The notes: generated from the letters alone by a model not told the origin. Positions 18,301-26,669 are shown, counted from the first letter of the stretch. The stretch is 64,000 bases of DNA from Methylococcales bacterium (GCA_026398895.1 JAPLRZ010000062.1:22054-86053), one strand, 5' to 3'. Made by a program: numbers and translations.

Positions 18301-19078
18301 TGAGGCGATAGGCACACCTTTAAAAGACTGGGATGTTAATATTAATTATGGTATTAAAACGGGTTTTAATGAAGCGTTTATTATTGATACTGCCACTAAA
18401 GAGCGTTTGTGTTTTGAATATTCAAAATCTGCGGAAATTATTAAACCGATTTTGCGCGGTAGAGATATTAAACGCTATTCTGCTGAATGGGCGGGGTTGT
18501 GGATTATTGGAACTTTTCCTGCATTGCATTTGAATATTGATAATTATCCAGCGGTGCGTGATTATTTAAAATCGTTTGGTAATCGTTTAGAACAAACTGG
18601 TGAAAATGGCTGTAGAAAGAAAACCTGTAATGAGTGGTTTGAAGTTCAAGATACTATTGCGTATTGGCAGGAATTTGAAAAAGAAAAAATAATTTATCCT
18701 AATATGACTTCTTTATTACCATTTTGTTATGATAAAGATGGTTTTATTACCAATCAAAAATGTTTTATATTAACAGGTGAATCTTTAAAATATTTAGTAT
18801 CCTTTTTAAATTCTAAGCTGTTTAAATTTGCATTTAAAGATAAGTTTCCAGAATTAATGGGTAAAACTTATGAATTAAGCAAAGTATTTTTCGACAAAAT
18901 TCCCATTCTAAAAATTCCCCCCACCCAACAACAGCCCTTCATCGATTTAGTCGATAAAATCCTAACCGCCAAAAAATCAGGCGAAAACACCGCCCACTTA
19001 GAACGTGACATAGACCAACAAGTCTACGCGCTCTATGGCTTAACCGATGATGAAATAAACATTATTGAAGGAAACTAA
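15356..19078 (+). CDS. Eco57I-type adenine-specific DNA methyltransferase
   Basis: A 1240-residue protein from the ATG at 15356 (a TTG at 15335 lies inside a repeat and is less likely). An uncharacterised N-terminal domain (about 1-270) is followed by the methyltransferase core with motif I DPACGSGAY at 552 and motif IV NPPY at 791-794, typical of N6-adenine enzymes. The C-terminal third resembles a TaqI-type target recognition domain. Length and class recall type IIG enzymes and the BREX protein PglX, but no other BREX gene is present. It presumably protects host DNA from the helicase-nuclease upstream. Two palindromic elements are carried in frame (503-520 and 896-930). Confidence 0.88.
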   Translation: MKTSIQQAINNFAQGDFKDNALDFFKVLGYSSNKTSALDLAEFLPKLNHDVNQWQGSHLLFQLADDDLQNNLDVFSSSNQAIDNTIIQSYIFAAIELNTNQGLYSKTELIQITRAINRASLQPILLLFKHGDSLTLAVIHRRLHKTDSDKDVIDVKKVSLLKDININNPHRAHIDILFDVSLPELRKQYRPANFKELHDAWLKVFSIEKLNKRFYQDISNWYFWAITHVTFPLDSRQTKTQEETNSIAVIRLITRLIFVWFLKEKGLVPEHLFDKKSIDDVLNYSDKTGSTYYKAILQNLFFATLNTEIDSREFVSNQVYQGKNKQHFLTNFYRYTRFFNQPEQVLTLFNSVPFLNGGLFDCLDVEVQENGKKVGEIRVDYFSDNPKNENLLVVPDLLFFGDKTEVNLNDIYGTKNKRYEVRGLMPLLNAYKFTVEENTPLEEEIALDPELLGRIFENLLAAYNPETGVTARKQTGSFYTPREIVDYMVDESLIAYFSGVLNGSPIALAIDEKTAKAVLLRDLLSYSVLNNPFNEQETNDLIQAIHTLKILDPACGSGAYPMGILHKLVFILRKLDKDNQAWRELQKNKAIADTRQAFDSGNHEERETRLKEINDTFEYNASDYGRKLFLIRECIFGVDIQPIAVQIAKLRFFISLVIEQTVNDALPNRGIRPLPNMEMKLIAANSLLGLDFKIAQDDWIYAGVRKLESEIKSVRLEYFSASTRHKKNALKAKEQALLIELEKELINVQCGVEQAHKIIAWNPYNQNASADFFDKEFMFGLDEGFDIVIGNPPYIQIQKFSGQQCQKDWQKQKYATFEKTGDIYALFIEKGVLLLKPNGVLTFITSNKWMRAGYGKSLRKFLAEKTLPLKLIDFGDSQLFENATTYTNILMAQNAQTKVWIPTAAQTKVCTPPTEVCISSIDAGVQTLVCDAVLNACTIEKDFTIEMPLADYFSAHKQTIPLLSQDTWVISSSIEQQIKAKIEAIGTPLKDWDVNINYGIKTGFNEAFIIDTATKERLCFEYSKSAEIIKPILRGRDIKRYSAEWAGLWIIGTFPALHLNIDNYPAVRDYLKSFGNRLEQTGENGCRKKTCNEWFEVQDTIAYWQEFEKEKIIYPNMTSLLPFCYDKDGFITNQKCFILTGESLKYLVSFLNSKLFKFAFKDKFPELMGKTYELSKVFFDKIPILKIPPTQQQPFIDLVDKILTAKKSGENTAHLERDIDQQVYALYGLTDDEINIIEGN
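16863..16916. repeat. GGAGT-family palindrome inserted in frame in the methyltransferase gene (site 1)
   Basis: Ends GGAGT and ACTCC enclose AATAGCTTTAGCTATT and AACAGCTAAAGCTGTT. It encodes about 18 residues (SPIALAIDEKTAKAVLL) some 30 residues before motif I. An inverted relative lies between genes at 7694-7740, which shows the sequence is a mobile repeat rather than part of the enzyme. Confidence 0.85.
18041..18144. repeat. Cluster of three palindromes (CAAACCAAGGTTTG) in frame in the methyltransferase gene (site 2)
   Basis: CAAACCAAGGTTTG occurs at 18041 and 18071, each followed by a TCC end (GGATTCC, GTACTCC), and an inverted copy beginning GGAGTTCAAACC lies at 18125-18144. The block adds about 35 residues (AQTKVWIPTAAQTKVCTPP and onwards) before the target recognition region. 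Several successive insertions are likely. Confidence 0.8.
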
Positions 19079-19079
19079 A

Positions 19080-19334
19080 ATGCAAAATACAGTACAGATT
19101 CAATGCCCAACTGAATTATTAGTCAGCTTGCAAATTAATAGCGAAACATTTGCTGAAATCATTAAATTGCAAACGGCGATTGCTTTATTTAAACAGGGAA
19201 AAATATCATCGGGTATGGCGGCAAAATGGCTGGAAATACCGCGTATTCATTTTTTGATGCAGGCAATGGAACAAGGTGCAGAACTGCTAGAAAATTCACA
19301 AGATGATTTTGCCAGAGAAACCGCGTTGTTATGA
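19080..19334 (+). CDS. UPF0175 family protein, putative antitoxin
   Basis: An 84-residue protein from the ATG at 19080, which follows a GAAGGA site overlapping the methyltransferase stop region. The segment TAIALFKQGKISSGMAAKWLEIPR is a UPF0175 helix-turn-helix-like signature. Members are regularly found upstream of DUF3368 PIN proteins, as here, with a four-base overlap. It is co-directional with and immediately downstream of the methyltransferase, so all four genes may share one transcript. Confidence 0.8.
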   Translation: MQNTVQIQCPTELLVSLQINSETFAEIIKLQTAIALFKQGKISSGMAAKWLEIPRIHFLMQAMEQGAELLENSQDDFARETALL

Positions 19335-19813
19335 TTATTTTTTCTAACACCACACCAATTATCGCGTTGTCATCTATTGGGCAACTGGATTTAATGCCGC
19401 AGTTATTTCATAAAGTTTATATTGTTGATACCGTTGTTAATGAATGCGCAAAAGGGGGCAAAATTATCGTGCCTGATTTAACGCGCTTAGATTGGTTGCA
19501 TTGTGTAGAAAGTAAAAATTATGCCCATAATCCACTGTTAATTTCATTGGATGATGGTGAAAAAAATACAATTGAAGCGGCGTTAGCACATCAAGCAGAT
19601 TACACCATTATTGATGAAAAACTAGGACGTAATTTGGCTGAATTTTTAGGCTTGAATGTTATAGGAACATTGGGAATTCTGCTAAAAGCTAAACAACAAA
19701 ATAAAATTCCGTCATTTATAGCGTGTGTGCAAGCAATGCAAAAACAAGGGATTCGTTATAATAATCAATTGGTCGAAAGGCTTGCTGTACAAATCGGTGA
19801 ACAGGGGTATTAA
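19331..19813 (+). CDS. DUF3368 PIN-domain protein, putative toxin
   Basis: A 160-residue PIN-fold protein of the DUF3368 group. It has the group's N-terminal SNTTPIIAL (Asn6 in place of the usual Asp), acidic Glu38, Asp74-Asp75 with Glu77 (LDDGE), and IIDEKLGR around residues 93-100. The pair with UPF0175 is a recognised toxin-antitoxin-like module, although RNase activity is not established for all members. It closes the inserted cassette. Confidence 0.8.
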   Translation: MIIFSNTTPIIALSSIGQLDLMPQLFHKVYIVDTVVNECAKGGKIIVPDLTRLDWLHCVESKNYAHNPLLISLDDGEKNTIEAALAHQADYTIIDEKLGRNLAEFLGLNVIGTLGILLKAKQQNKIPSFIACVQAMQKQGIRYNNQLVERLAVQIGEQGY

Positions 19814-19815
19814 AC

Positions 19816-19837
19816 TGGCAAGCAAAGCTTGCACTCC
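19816..19837. repeat. GGAGT-family palindrome, right edge of the defence cassette
   Basis: A half-element ending GCTTGCACTCC, starting three bases after the DUF3368 stop and inverted relative to the copy at 11981-12001. It sits 38 bases before the pyrB ATG. Confidence 0.75.
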
Positions 19838-19874
19838 TTTACAAAATTACTAACTTACGACTGGAAAAACAATT

Positions 19875-20840
19875 ATGTATCCAAACATACAGCTCAATTC
19901 AGACGGTAAACTTAAGCACTTTCTAAGTATTGAAGGGTTTAATAAATCGCTGTTGACCGAGATTCTCGATACCGCCGCTTCGTTTGTTAATCCAACCGAT
20001 GGGCAAATTAAAAAAGTGCCGTTATTGCGCGGCAAAACCATTGTGAATTTATTTTTTGAAAATAGTACCCGAACCCGCACGACTTTTGAGTTGGCGGCAA
20101 AACGCTTGTCAGCAGATGTGTTGAATATGAATATCACCACGTCTTCCACCTCAAAAGGCGAAAGTTTGCTCGATACTATTCGTAATCTGGAGGCGATGTT
20201 TGTCGATATGTTTGTGGTGCGCCACGCCGTGAGCGGCGCGGCACATTTTATTGCTCAGCAAACCGCGCCCCACATCAGCGTAATAAATGCAGGCGATGGG
20301 CAACACGCGCATCCCACGCAAGCGATGCTGGATATGTTTACCATCCGCCAGCATAAAAACGATTTTTCTAAGCTTAGAGTGGCTATTATTGGTGATATTC
20401 TGCATTCACGGGTGGCGCGTTCAGAAATTCAGGCATTAAACATTTTAGGTGTGAAGGAGGTGCGGGTTATCGCGCCTAAAACGTTATTACCTGCCAAAGT
20501 TGAAACCTTAGGTGTGACGGTTTCTCACAATCTTATCGAAGGATTGCAAGACATTGATGTCATCATGATGCTACGGCTACAAAAAGAGCGCATGACCTCT
20601 GCCCTACTCCCTGGTGAAAGCGAATATTTTAAATGCTTTGGGCTGACCGAAGAAAAACTCAAAATCGCAAAACCCGATGCAATCGTTATGCACCCCGGCC
20701 CGATTAATCGGGGCGTAGAAATTGATTCTAAAGTCGCAGATGGCAAGCAATCGGTTATTTTGCAACAAGTGAGTAATGGTATCGCCGTGCGTATGGCGAT
20801 TATGGCAATGGCAATGCAGCATAAAGGAGCAATCGTATGA
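19875..20840 (+). CDS. pyrB: Aspartate carbamoyltransferase catalytic chain
   Basis: A 321-residue transcarbamoylase. The carbamoyl phosphate loop STRTR is at residues 64-68, with [11 protein letters not shown] and the [11 protein letters not shown] motif further on. It catalyses the committed step of pyrimidine synthesis. The stop overlaps the next ATG by four bases. No pyrI regulatory chain is present. Instead it is coupled to an inactive dihydroorotase-like gene, the class seen in Pseudomonas where the two form one complex. Confidence 0.96.
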   Translation: MYPNIQLNSDGKLKHFLSIEGFNKSLLTEILDTAASFVNPTDGQIKKVPLLRGKTIVNLFFENSTRTRTTFELAAKRLSADVLNMNITTSSTSKGESLLDTIRNLEAMFVDMFVVRHAVSGAAHFIAQQTAPHISVINAGDGQHAHPTQAMLDMFTIRQHKNDFSKLRVAIIGDILHSRVARSEIQALNILGVKEVRVIAPKTLLPAKVETLGVTVSHNLIEGLQDIDVIMMLRLQKERMTSALLPGESEYFKCFGLTEEKLKIAKPDAIVMHPGPINRGVEIDSKVADGKQSVILQQVSNGIAVRMAIMAMAMQHKGAIV

Positions 20841-22123
20841 GGCAGATACATATTCAACACGGTAGAATTATTGATCCCGCTAACCACATAGACAGCGTCG
20901 GCGATATTTATATTGTCGATGGCAAAATTGTTGCACTGTTCAATCCGCCTGAAGGTTTTAAAGCGGATATTGTCATTGATGCTAGCGATAAAATTGTGTG
21001 CGCTGGATTTATCGATTTAAGTAGCCGTTTGCGTGATATGGGGCATAGTCGTAAAGCTACATTTAAAAGTGAAACTCGCGCCGCCGCCAGTGCTGGCATC
21101 ACTACTCTGTGTTTGCAACCTGATACTCGTCCTGTAATGGATGCAACCTCCATTGTCGAATACATTAAAGACTTAGCCGAAAAAGCCGATTATCCACAAA
21201 TTTATCCGATAGCCGCCCTTACTCAAAAACTTGAAGGCACTGAACTAAGCTCTATGCTTGCACTAAAACAAGCGGGCTGTATCGCCGTTAGCAATGCTAA
21301 TGAACCTGTCAAAAATTTATTAATCCTCAGACGGGCAATGGAATATGCCGCTAGTCATGATTTATTATTTATCTGCCACCCTAATGACTTTAGCCTAAGT
21401 AATAAAGGCTGCGCTCATGAAGGCGCGATGGCTACTCGCTACGGTTTACCGAGCATCCCAGAAGCCGCTGAAACTATTGCCTTAGCCGAATGTTTGGAAC
21501 TCGCTGAATTGACAGGTTGCCGTGTGCATTTTGGGCAACTCAGTTGTAAAGGCTCAGTGATTAAAATTCACCAAGCCAAAAAATACGGCTTGAATGTCAG
21601 TGCCGATGTCGCTATTCATCAACTACATTTAACTGAACATGACATTATTCCTTTTGACAGTGCCTATCATGTTTTACCCCCGCTACGCACCAAAGAGGAT
21701 AAAGATTATCTACGGCATGGGCTAGCCAGTGGTGCAATTAACAGTATCTGCTCAGACCATCAACCACATGATCTCGATGCTAAATTAGGCGCGTTTCCTG
21801 AAACAGAATCGGGTATTTCATCTTTAGAAACCCTGTTACCGCTGATGCTTAAATTGGTTTCTCAACACGCTATCAGCCTAGAACAAGGCATTGCCGCCTT
21901 AACGCAACAGCCAGCGGCTATTTTACGCTTACCTACAGGTGCGTTGACCGTTGGATTTTCTGCGGATGTGTGTATTTTTGATCCAGAATTAGAATGGCAA
22001 ATTAATACCGACACTTGGCAAAGTCGCGGTGTTAATACGCCGTTTTGGGGGCAAACGATGAAAGGTCGAGTAACACAGACCTTACAAGCGGGAAAACTGA
22101 TTTTTAGTTTAGAGAAACGTTAA
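20837..22123 (+). CDS. pyrC': Dihydroorotase-like protein lacking metal ligands (PyrC' / PyrX type)
   Basis: A 428-residue amidohydrolase-fold protein. At residues 60-66 the usual DxHVHLR is replaced by DLSSRLR, so both histidines of the HxH metal site are lost. The later HIS-type and HCED-type motifs are also altered (FGQLS, CHPNDF), while SDHQPH keeps the Asp. This matches the non-catalytic PyrC' that scaffolds aspartate carbamoyltransferase in Pseudomonas-type bacteria. A separate active dihydroorotase should exist elsewhere in the genome. It is translationally coupled to pyrB. Confidence 0.88.
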   Translation: MRQIHIQHGRIIDPANHIDSVGDIYIVDGKIVALFNPPEGFKADIVIDASDKIVCAGFIDLSSRLRDMGHSRKATFKSETRAAASAGITTLCLQPDTRPVMDATSIVEYIKDLAEKADYPQIYPIAALTQKLEGTELSSMLALKQAGCIAVSNANEPVKNLLILRRAMEYAASHDLLFICHPNDFSLSNKGCAHEGAMATRYGLPSIPEAAETIALAECLELAELTGCRVHFGQLSCKGSVIKIHQAKKYGLNVSADVAIHQLHLTEHDIIPFDSAYHVLPPLRTKEDKDYLRHGLASGAINSICSDHQPHDLDAKLGAFPETESGISSLETLLPLMLKLVSQHAISLEQGIAALTQQPAAILRLPTGALTVGFSADVCIFDPELEWQINTDTWQSRGVNTPFWGQTMKGRVTQTLQAGKLIFSLEKR

Positions 22124-22140
22124 CATAATAACGAATACAA

Positions 22141-22168
22141 AAAACGGGCGAGATAACTCGCCCGTTTT
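22141..22168. terminator. Bidirectional terminator between pyrC' and smbP
   Basis: AAAACGGGCGAG and CTCGCCCGTTTT form a perfect 12-bp stem with a four-base loop. A-runs and T-runs lie on both sides, and the flanking genes converge, so it can end both transcripts. Confidence 0.9.
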
Positions 22169-22183
22169 TAGCTAACGGTGTAT

Positions 22184-22540
22184 TTATTTACTGGCCTTTA
22201 AATGCTCTATTCCTTCTTCAGCCGCCTTTGTAGCAGGAGCAGCGTGTCCTAACTCACCTTCATCAATCGATTTTTGTAACGAATCAGCTGCCGCATCGAT
22301 ATGGGTTTTGTGTACGCCTTTAGCAACTAGACTCGCTGCCAGTGTGTGATTCAACGCTGATTTCGCGTGTTCAACCAACACAGGGGCATGACCTGCTTTA
22401 CCATGTACCACAGCCGCATTGGCGTGTTCCAGTGCCACGTCAGTATGCTCTGCTGCGGTTTTAGGTTGTTCTACAGCAAAAACGCTTGTACTCAAACACA
22501 GTAACAAACCTGCAAATACAAATGCTAATTTTTTCATCAT
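22184..22540 (-). CDS. smbP: SmbP-like small periplasmic metal-binding protein
   Basis: A 118-residue protein with a signal peptide (cleavage near VFA-VEQ) and a mature part with regularly spaced histidines (AAEHTDVALEHANAAVVHGKAGHAP, VEHAKSALNHT, KGVHKTHID). This heptad-like pattern is typical of SmbP, a four-helix bundle that binds copper and other metals, first described in Nitrosomonas europaea. It fits with the copper proteins at 5258-7617 as part of periplasmic metal handling. Confidence 0.85.
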   Translation of the reverse strand: MMKKLAFVFAGLLLCLSTSVFAVEQPKTAAEHTDVALEHANAAVVHGKAGHAPVLVEHAKSALNHTLAASLVAKGVHKTHIDAAADSLQKSIDEGELGHAAPATKAAEEGIEHLKASK

Positions 22541-22768
22541 CTTATCCTCAGTATTATTATTGGAATATTAAGATTGTCGATACCATTTATAATCCTGTTG
22601 GAAAATTCATGGATCAACGCTGGTATTTTAACCACCATTGAATTTATTTTTCAAGGATTTGATTAGTATATCCATCATGGCTTAGCAAAAAGTCAGTAGG
22701 TACAACGATAACATCCAAGGGTTATTATCTAAACAGTACCTATCGATTTATTGTGTATCTATGCTGCT

Positions 22769-24940
22769 TCAAACGACCGAGAAGCCCACCGCCTTATGAT
22801 TGGAGTGACCAGTGGAAGCAACATTGCTGTTAATGATAGTGCGATCATAGCCACGAAGCATCAACGTATAACCACACTTATCGAGCGGCGTTGTATCGAA
22901 AGTCCAGTCGAAACTGGAATCCCCATGATCGCCGAGTGAATTATAGGTTCGGCAAGGCAAGCTCGCTTCGGCTCCATGCGTGTGTGTGGTTGGCTGTAGA
23001 TCGTAATTCCAAAGCCAAAAATAGTTGTCCACACACCGATGACGAAGATTGATAGAAGTACCTTTCGTGTAACTGTGGCAATCACCTCCGATGATGACTA
23101 GGTCTAGGTCTTTGGTCACATCAATATCTGGGGTAGCCGCAATACTTGCTGTCATTTGGTAATTATGTACAACAATAGTGACAACAGACGAGGATAGATA
23201 GAAGCCCGCAGGATCGGTAGCGCGACGATACTCAAGGCGTATATCGTAGACACCTTCGAGCGTGCCTGTTGACCAACTCGCCAGTATATTATCGCGTTCA
23301 AAGATTGGTGGTGCGGCTAGTGGATTTTCCAGATAATCGAACCAGCCACCGTTAAGACCTGATTCCACATGAGCTACTTGAGTAACGGGTACTTCGGGTG
23401 GCGTTAAGAGCGGATACATCAGCGTATAGCTCTGTGCATTTGTGACTGGAAACCAATTGGAATCCACGTCGGCATCACTATGTAGTTTATAGCGCACCCG
23501 ATAGCGAACGGAACTGGGAAGCCCCGTATTGTAGATGCGACCTTGAATGTAAACGAGACCACCCCACGGACGATCCTGATCTGGCTGCGTACAACCCGCA
23601 GCAAATGCACTGGTTGGAAATGCAAGATGCGTGGAAGGGCTGATATCGGGCAGTCCGACACTACCTACTCGGTAAATGAGATCAGTGAGACCATCACCAA
23701 CCACTGGGCGACCAGTACGGAGTTGCACCAAAGCGTCAAGCTGACTGCCCCAAGCAATCGGTGCGTTAGGATTGGTCGTCGATGGAGGATTATGCCACTG
23801 TAGTACGGCTCGAATCCCGATAATATTTGGATTTGCACACTCGCGCAGATGCTTGGCTATCTGAGGTGCATTCAGTTTTACAGAGTAGCGGATTCCTTCA
23901 GGTGTCGGCATAGCACTGCCAAGGTCGTGTACATTAACCGTCGCAGTACCTAGATATTCATCGAAAGTACCGTTATTATTCCAATCAGCCCAAAAAGCCA
24001 CATACTCATTTGAACCAGTATGACAAAGATCGCCCGAGTAACCGACTGGGCGTTTAACGTGAATGACCGCGCCCAGCGTATCGGTTGCCGAGTCCAATCC
24101 GACACAAGTCAGCTGCTCAAAAGTAGGATCACCCTTCAATAGCTGAAAGTCTTTCAATATCGCTGCCAAATCCAGTTTCAGCTTTTTCACCAAATCCGCC
24201 GAAGGAAAAGCGATGCTAGAGGCTAAGGCTTCTCCACCCGCAAGGAGTGGGTGAATTGCAGGTGCCAGAAAACGGTGCGCGGGAACATCGGCTTTCCTGT
24301 AGCTTTCCACTAGGGATGCCAGAGGTTGATTAACATTGATCGCCTTCGCCACCAGCGAATTCTGGTCTACCAGATCGAGAATACTCTGGTCGATTTTCAG
24401 CAGTCCTTCTTTGACGAGATTGCCGATGAAGAAAGGCTGAGGCTGAAGTTGAATCCGAGCATCTAAGTGATTACCAAAGTGTGGAGAATCGCTGGGATTT
24501 ATGGACGGGGGAATATTCCAAGAGAGAACGGCGCGAACCTTGGGAATCACGGGATGACGGCAAATTCGGCGGTGCATCGCGTCATTGAGCTGAAACTGCA
24601 CCAAGTATTCGAGCGGGTGCTGCTGTCCTAGCGGAACATCAGAAATATCATGTACGCGGAAACTGGTCAGACCAATGTGTTCAAAGCCAGCTCCGAAATC
24701 CACAAAGAAGCGCACATATTCAGGAGAACCCGCCGTACACAGTCCACCCGAATACCCGCTAGCCAGTTTAATGCTGACTACGGCTTCCAGTAATGAAAAT
24801 TGTGGGTTATATCCTATGCAGACCAGTTCCTCCCAGTTCTTGATATTCTTGTTTTTTGCGATGGGTAAGTTGGCTGCGAGATTGAAGAGCAGGTTGGTTC
24901 GGGTAGATTGCAGAGCTGCGAGAGTGTCAATGCTTGTCAT
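22769..24940 (-). CDS. Large protein with two repeated beta-rich modules, unknown function
   Basis: A 723-residue protein with no signal peptide or membrane segment. Two modules of about 130 residues (about 37-168 and 276-409) share the order C-(I/V)G, GYSG-(G/D)LC, GSxEYV, a VHD(I/L) strand, RAVLxW and GxxLDAxxQL. The C-terminal third is different, with scattered Cys and His (THTHGAEASLPC, LGDHGDSSFDW). I do not recognise the family. Base use looks more GC-balanced than in neighbouring genes, which suggests transfer. It is flanked by about 550 bp of non-coding, AT-rich sequence and an IS remnant. Confidence 0.7.
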   Translation of the reverse strand: MTSIDTLAALQSTRTNLLFNLAANLPIAKNKNIKNWEELVCIGYNPQFSLLEAVVSIKLASGYSGGLCTAGSPEYVRFFVDFGAGFEHIGLTSFRVHDISDVPLGQQHPLEYLVQFQLNDAMHRRICRHPVIPKVRAVLSWNIPPSINPSDSPHFGNHLDARIQLQPQPFFIGNLVKEGLLKIDQSILDLVDQNSLVAKAINVNQPLASLVESYRKADVPAHRFLAPAIHPLLAGGEALASSIAFPSADLVKKLKLDLAAILKDFQLLKGDPTFEQLTCVGLDSATDTLGAVIHVKRPVGYSGDLCHTGSNEYVAFWADWNNNGTFDEYLGTATVNVHDLGSAMPTPEGIRYSVKLNAPQIAKHLRECANPNIIGIRAVLQWHNPPSTTNPNAPIAWGSQLDALVQLRTGRPVVGDGLTDLIYRVGSVGLPDISPSTHLAFPTSAFAAGCTQPDQDRPWGGLVYIQGRIYNTGLPSSVRYRVRYKLHSDADVDSNWFPVTNAQSYTLMYPLLTPPEVPVTQVAHVESGLNGGWFDYLENPLAAPPIFERDNILASWSTGTLEGVYDIRLEYRRATDPAGFYLSSSVVTIVVHNYQMTASIAATPDIDVTKDLDLVIIGGDCHSYTKGTSINLRHRCVDNYFWLWNYDLQPTTHTHGAEASLPCRTYNSLGDHGDSSFDWTFDTTPLDKCGYTLMLRGYDRTIINSNVASTGHSNHKAVGFSVV

Positions 24941-25493
24941 GTAAGTGTCCTCAAGGATTATAGATTTGGAAAAGTCGGAGAGTTCTCTGTTAAAAAACTA
25001 AGGAAACTCACCAAAATTATTTTGTTATCTACTTGCTATCTATTTGGGAAATAAATATAAAATAGCATACGCAATGTTCGACTTTTTTTGTCATGCACTT
25101 CGTGAGTCAAATACCGACTTTAACGCCCGCCTCTATGGTTAAAATCAAAAAATAGAACACTGCTTCCTCATTGTCACCTAGGAAAGTAGAAAATTCAATA
25201 ACTTAAAATGGGTATAAAACAGGTCTAAAGTGGATATTAATCATATCTAATAATTAACTTTTTACAATGTAAATCAATTTGTTACGACATACCCATCTCA
25301 GGCGTTCTCTTTTATTGCTCATCTTCACATTTTTAACCCACTAAGCTGGGTAGAGCGATAGCGAAACCCATCATCAACCCGCGAAAATTATGGATTTCAC
25401 TGCGTTCTACCTAGGACTTACGCACGTTGTTTTCTGGACACTATCGGTAAAAATTAGCGATTCTTTATCTTTTGGTAAACAAAGGCATAAGAG
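24941..25493. other. AT-rich non-coding stretch
   Basis: No convincing gene on either strand. The first half is very AT-rich and probably includes the promoter region of the minus-strand gene at 22769-24940. The last 80 bases lead into an ISAs1-type transposase remnant and may be the old insertion sequence end. Confidence 0.5.
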
Positions 25494-25664
25494 ATGTACA
25501 CACGACTGGTTGAGCATTTTTCTGTACTGGAAGATCCGCGTTGTGCAGGAAAGGTTTTACATCGTCTGATTGATATTCTAGTGATTTCTATCTGTGCGGT
25601 GGTTGCTGGAGCTGAAAGCTGGAAAGATTATAGAGCTATATGGCAACCGCGTACGTTGGGCTAA
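25494..25664 (+). pseudogene. N-terminal remnant of an ISAs1-family transposase
   Basis: The 56-codon frame reads MYTRLVEHFSVLEDPRCAGK then VLHRLIDILVISICAVVAGAE and SWKDY. This is the N-terminal DDE-associated region of ISAs1 transposases (HFSxLEDPR...DIL...AGAxSW). The catalytic core is absent: after about 50 codons the sequence changes into a different repeat and stops. Confidence 0.8.
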
Positions 25665-25679
25665 TTTCGCGTAGGTTGG

Positions 25680-25735
25680 GGTGAGGCACGAACCCCAACA
25701 CATACCACGCGCACTGTTGGGGTTCGTGCCTCACC
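25680..25735. repeat. Inverted repeat, 21-bp arms
   Basis: Arms beginning GGTGAGGCACGAACCCC and ending GGGGTTCGTGCCTCACC pair perfectly around a 14-base spacer. Shorter relatives of the arm occur at about 1384-1412 and 45517-45540. It is a REP-like intergenic palindrome with no gene. Confidence 0.8.
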
Positions 25736-25844
25736 ACTCTCGTTCCCAAACTCCAGCGAGTAGTATGGTGACGGAACGCAAATTCTGGCAAGGTGTTTAG
25801 CGTATAATACAAGCTAACTTTTACACGTTTATCAAGCTATCACC

Positions 25845-26528
25845 ATGACCGACCAAGAATTAAAAGACTTAGTAGCCAGTTTATCCATCAATCAGCAGAA
25901 AATGGCGGAAGAGGCGGCTATTTCACGCAAAAACCTCAATGAAGAATTAGCAGAGTCCAGCAAAAAACTCAATAAAGAACTGGCTGAAACCAGAAAAAAA
26001 CTCAGTGAAGAAGTAGCAGAGTCCGACAAAAAACTCAACGACTATCTGGCTAAATCTCGCAAGGAAAATGATAAAGGGATGAAAGAATTGCGGCAACAAA
26101 TCGGCGGTATTGCCAATAAATTTGGCAGTTTTACTGAGGGTTTAGCCTTGCCTTCCATGACTAAAATTTTAACCAAAAAATTTGGCATGACGACCATTAA
26201 TCCAAGTGTGCGGGTGCGTGATAAAAACGGTAATGAGCAGGAGATTGATGTATTAGCCTACGCTAACGGTGAAATCAACACCGCCTTTATTGTCGAAGTT
26301 AAAAGCCATTTACGCGAAGAAGGTATTGAGCAATTATTAAAACAATGCCGTGATTTTCCTGTGTTATTTCCTGAATTAGCCCATAAAAAACTCTATGGCA
26401 TACTCGCCGCTGTCGATGCTAATCAACAATTACAACAAAAAGTATTAGCGCACGGTTTGTATTTTGCCAAAATCCATGATGAGCAGTTTTCACGAGGCTA
26501 CGAACTCCTTAGAGCCATCGTGAGGTAA
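25845..26528 (+). CDS. DUF3782-like PD-(D/E)XK nuclease-fold protein with long coiled coil (copy 2 of 3)
   Basis: A 227-residue protein. Residues 20-85 form a long coiled coil with repeats of the type (L/E)-AES-KKLN-EL. The nuclease-fold core follows at about 100-220: EIDVLAYANG supplies the Asp and FIVEVKS the E-x-K pair. It is a more distant relative of the proteins at 2304 and 52781. Function is unknown. The isolated position between repeats suggests a mobile or accessory gene. A terminator starts inside its last codons. Confidence 0.7.
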   Translation: MTDQELKDLVASLSINQQKMAEEAAISRKNLNEELAESSKKLNKELAETRKKLSEEVAESDKKLNDYLAKSRKENDKGMKELRQQIGGIANKFGSFTEGLALPSMTKILTKKFGMTTINPSVRVRDKNGNEQEIDVLAYANGEINTAFIVEVKSHLREEGIEQLLKQCRDFPVLFPELAHKKLYGILAAVDANQQLQQKVLAHGLYFAKIHDEQFSRGYELLRAIVR

Positions 26529-26545
26529 CTTACGATGGCTTTTTT
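26513..26545 (+). terminator. Rho-independent terminator overlapping the stop of the preceding gene
   Basis: AGCCATCGT and ACGATGGCT form a nine-base stem around the stop codon, followed by TTTTTC. Confidence 0.85.
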
Positions 26546-26669
26546 CTGTTAGGTATTACGCCCGTTTCGGTGCGGGCAACCCTTGACAGATTAGCGCGTG
26601 ATCTCTAGCACGCGCAAAATCGCTTTATCCGTAAGTCACTCGCTCATAGCGTTGTAATTACTGCCTTGG

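Noticed and set aside
15356..19078. BREX system based on the PglX-like size of the methyltransferase
   Set aside because: No brxC, pglZ or brxL gene is present, and the partner is a PLD-helicase.
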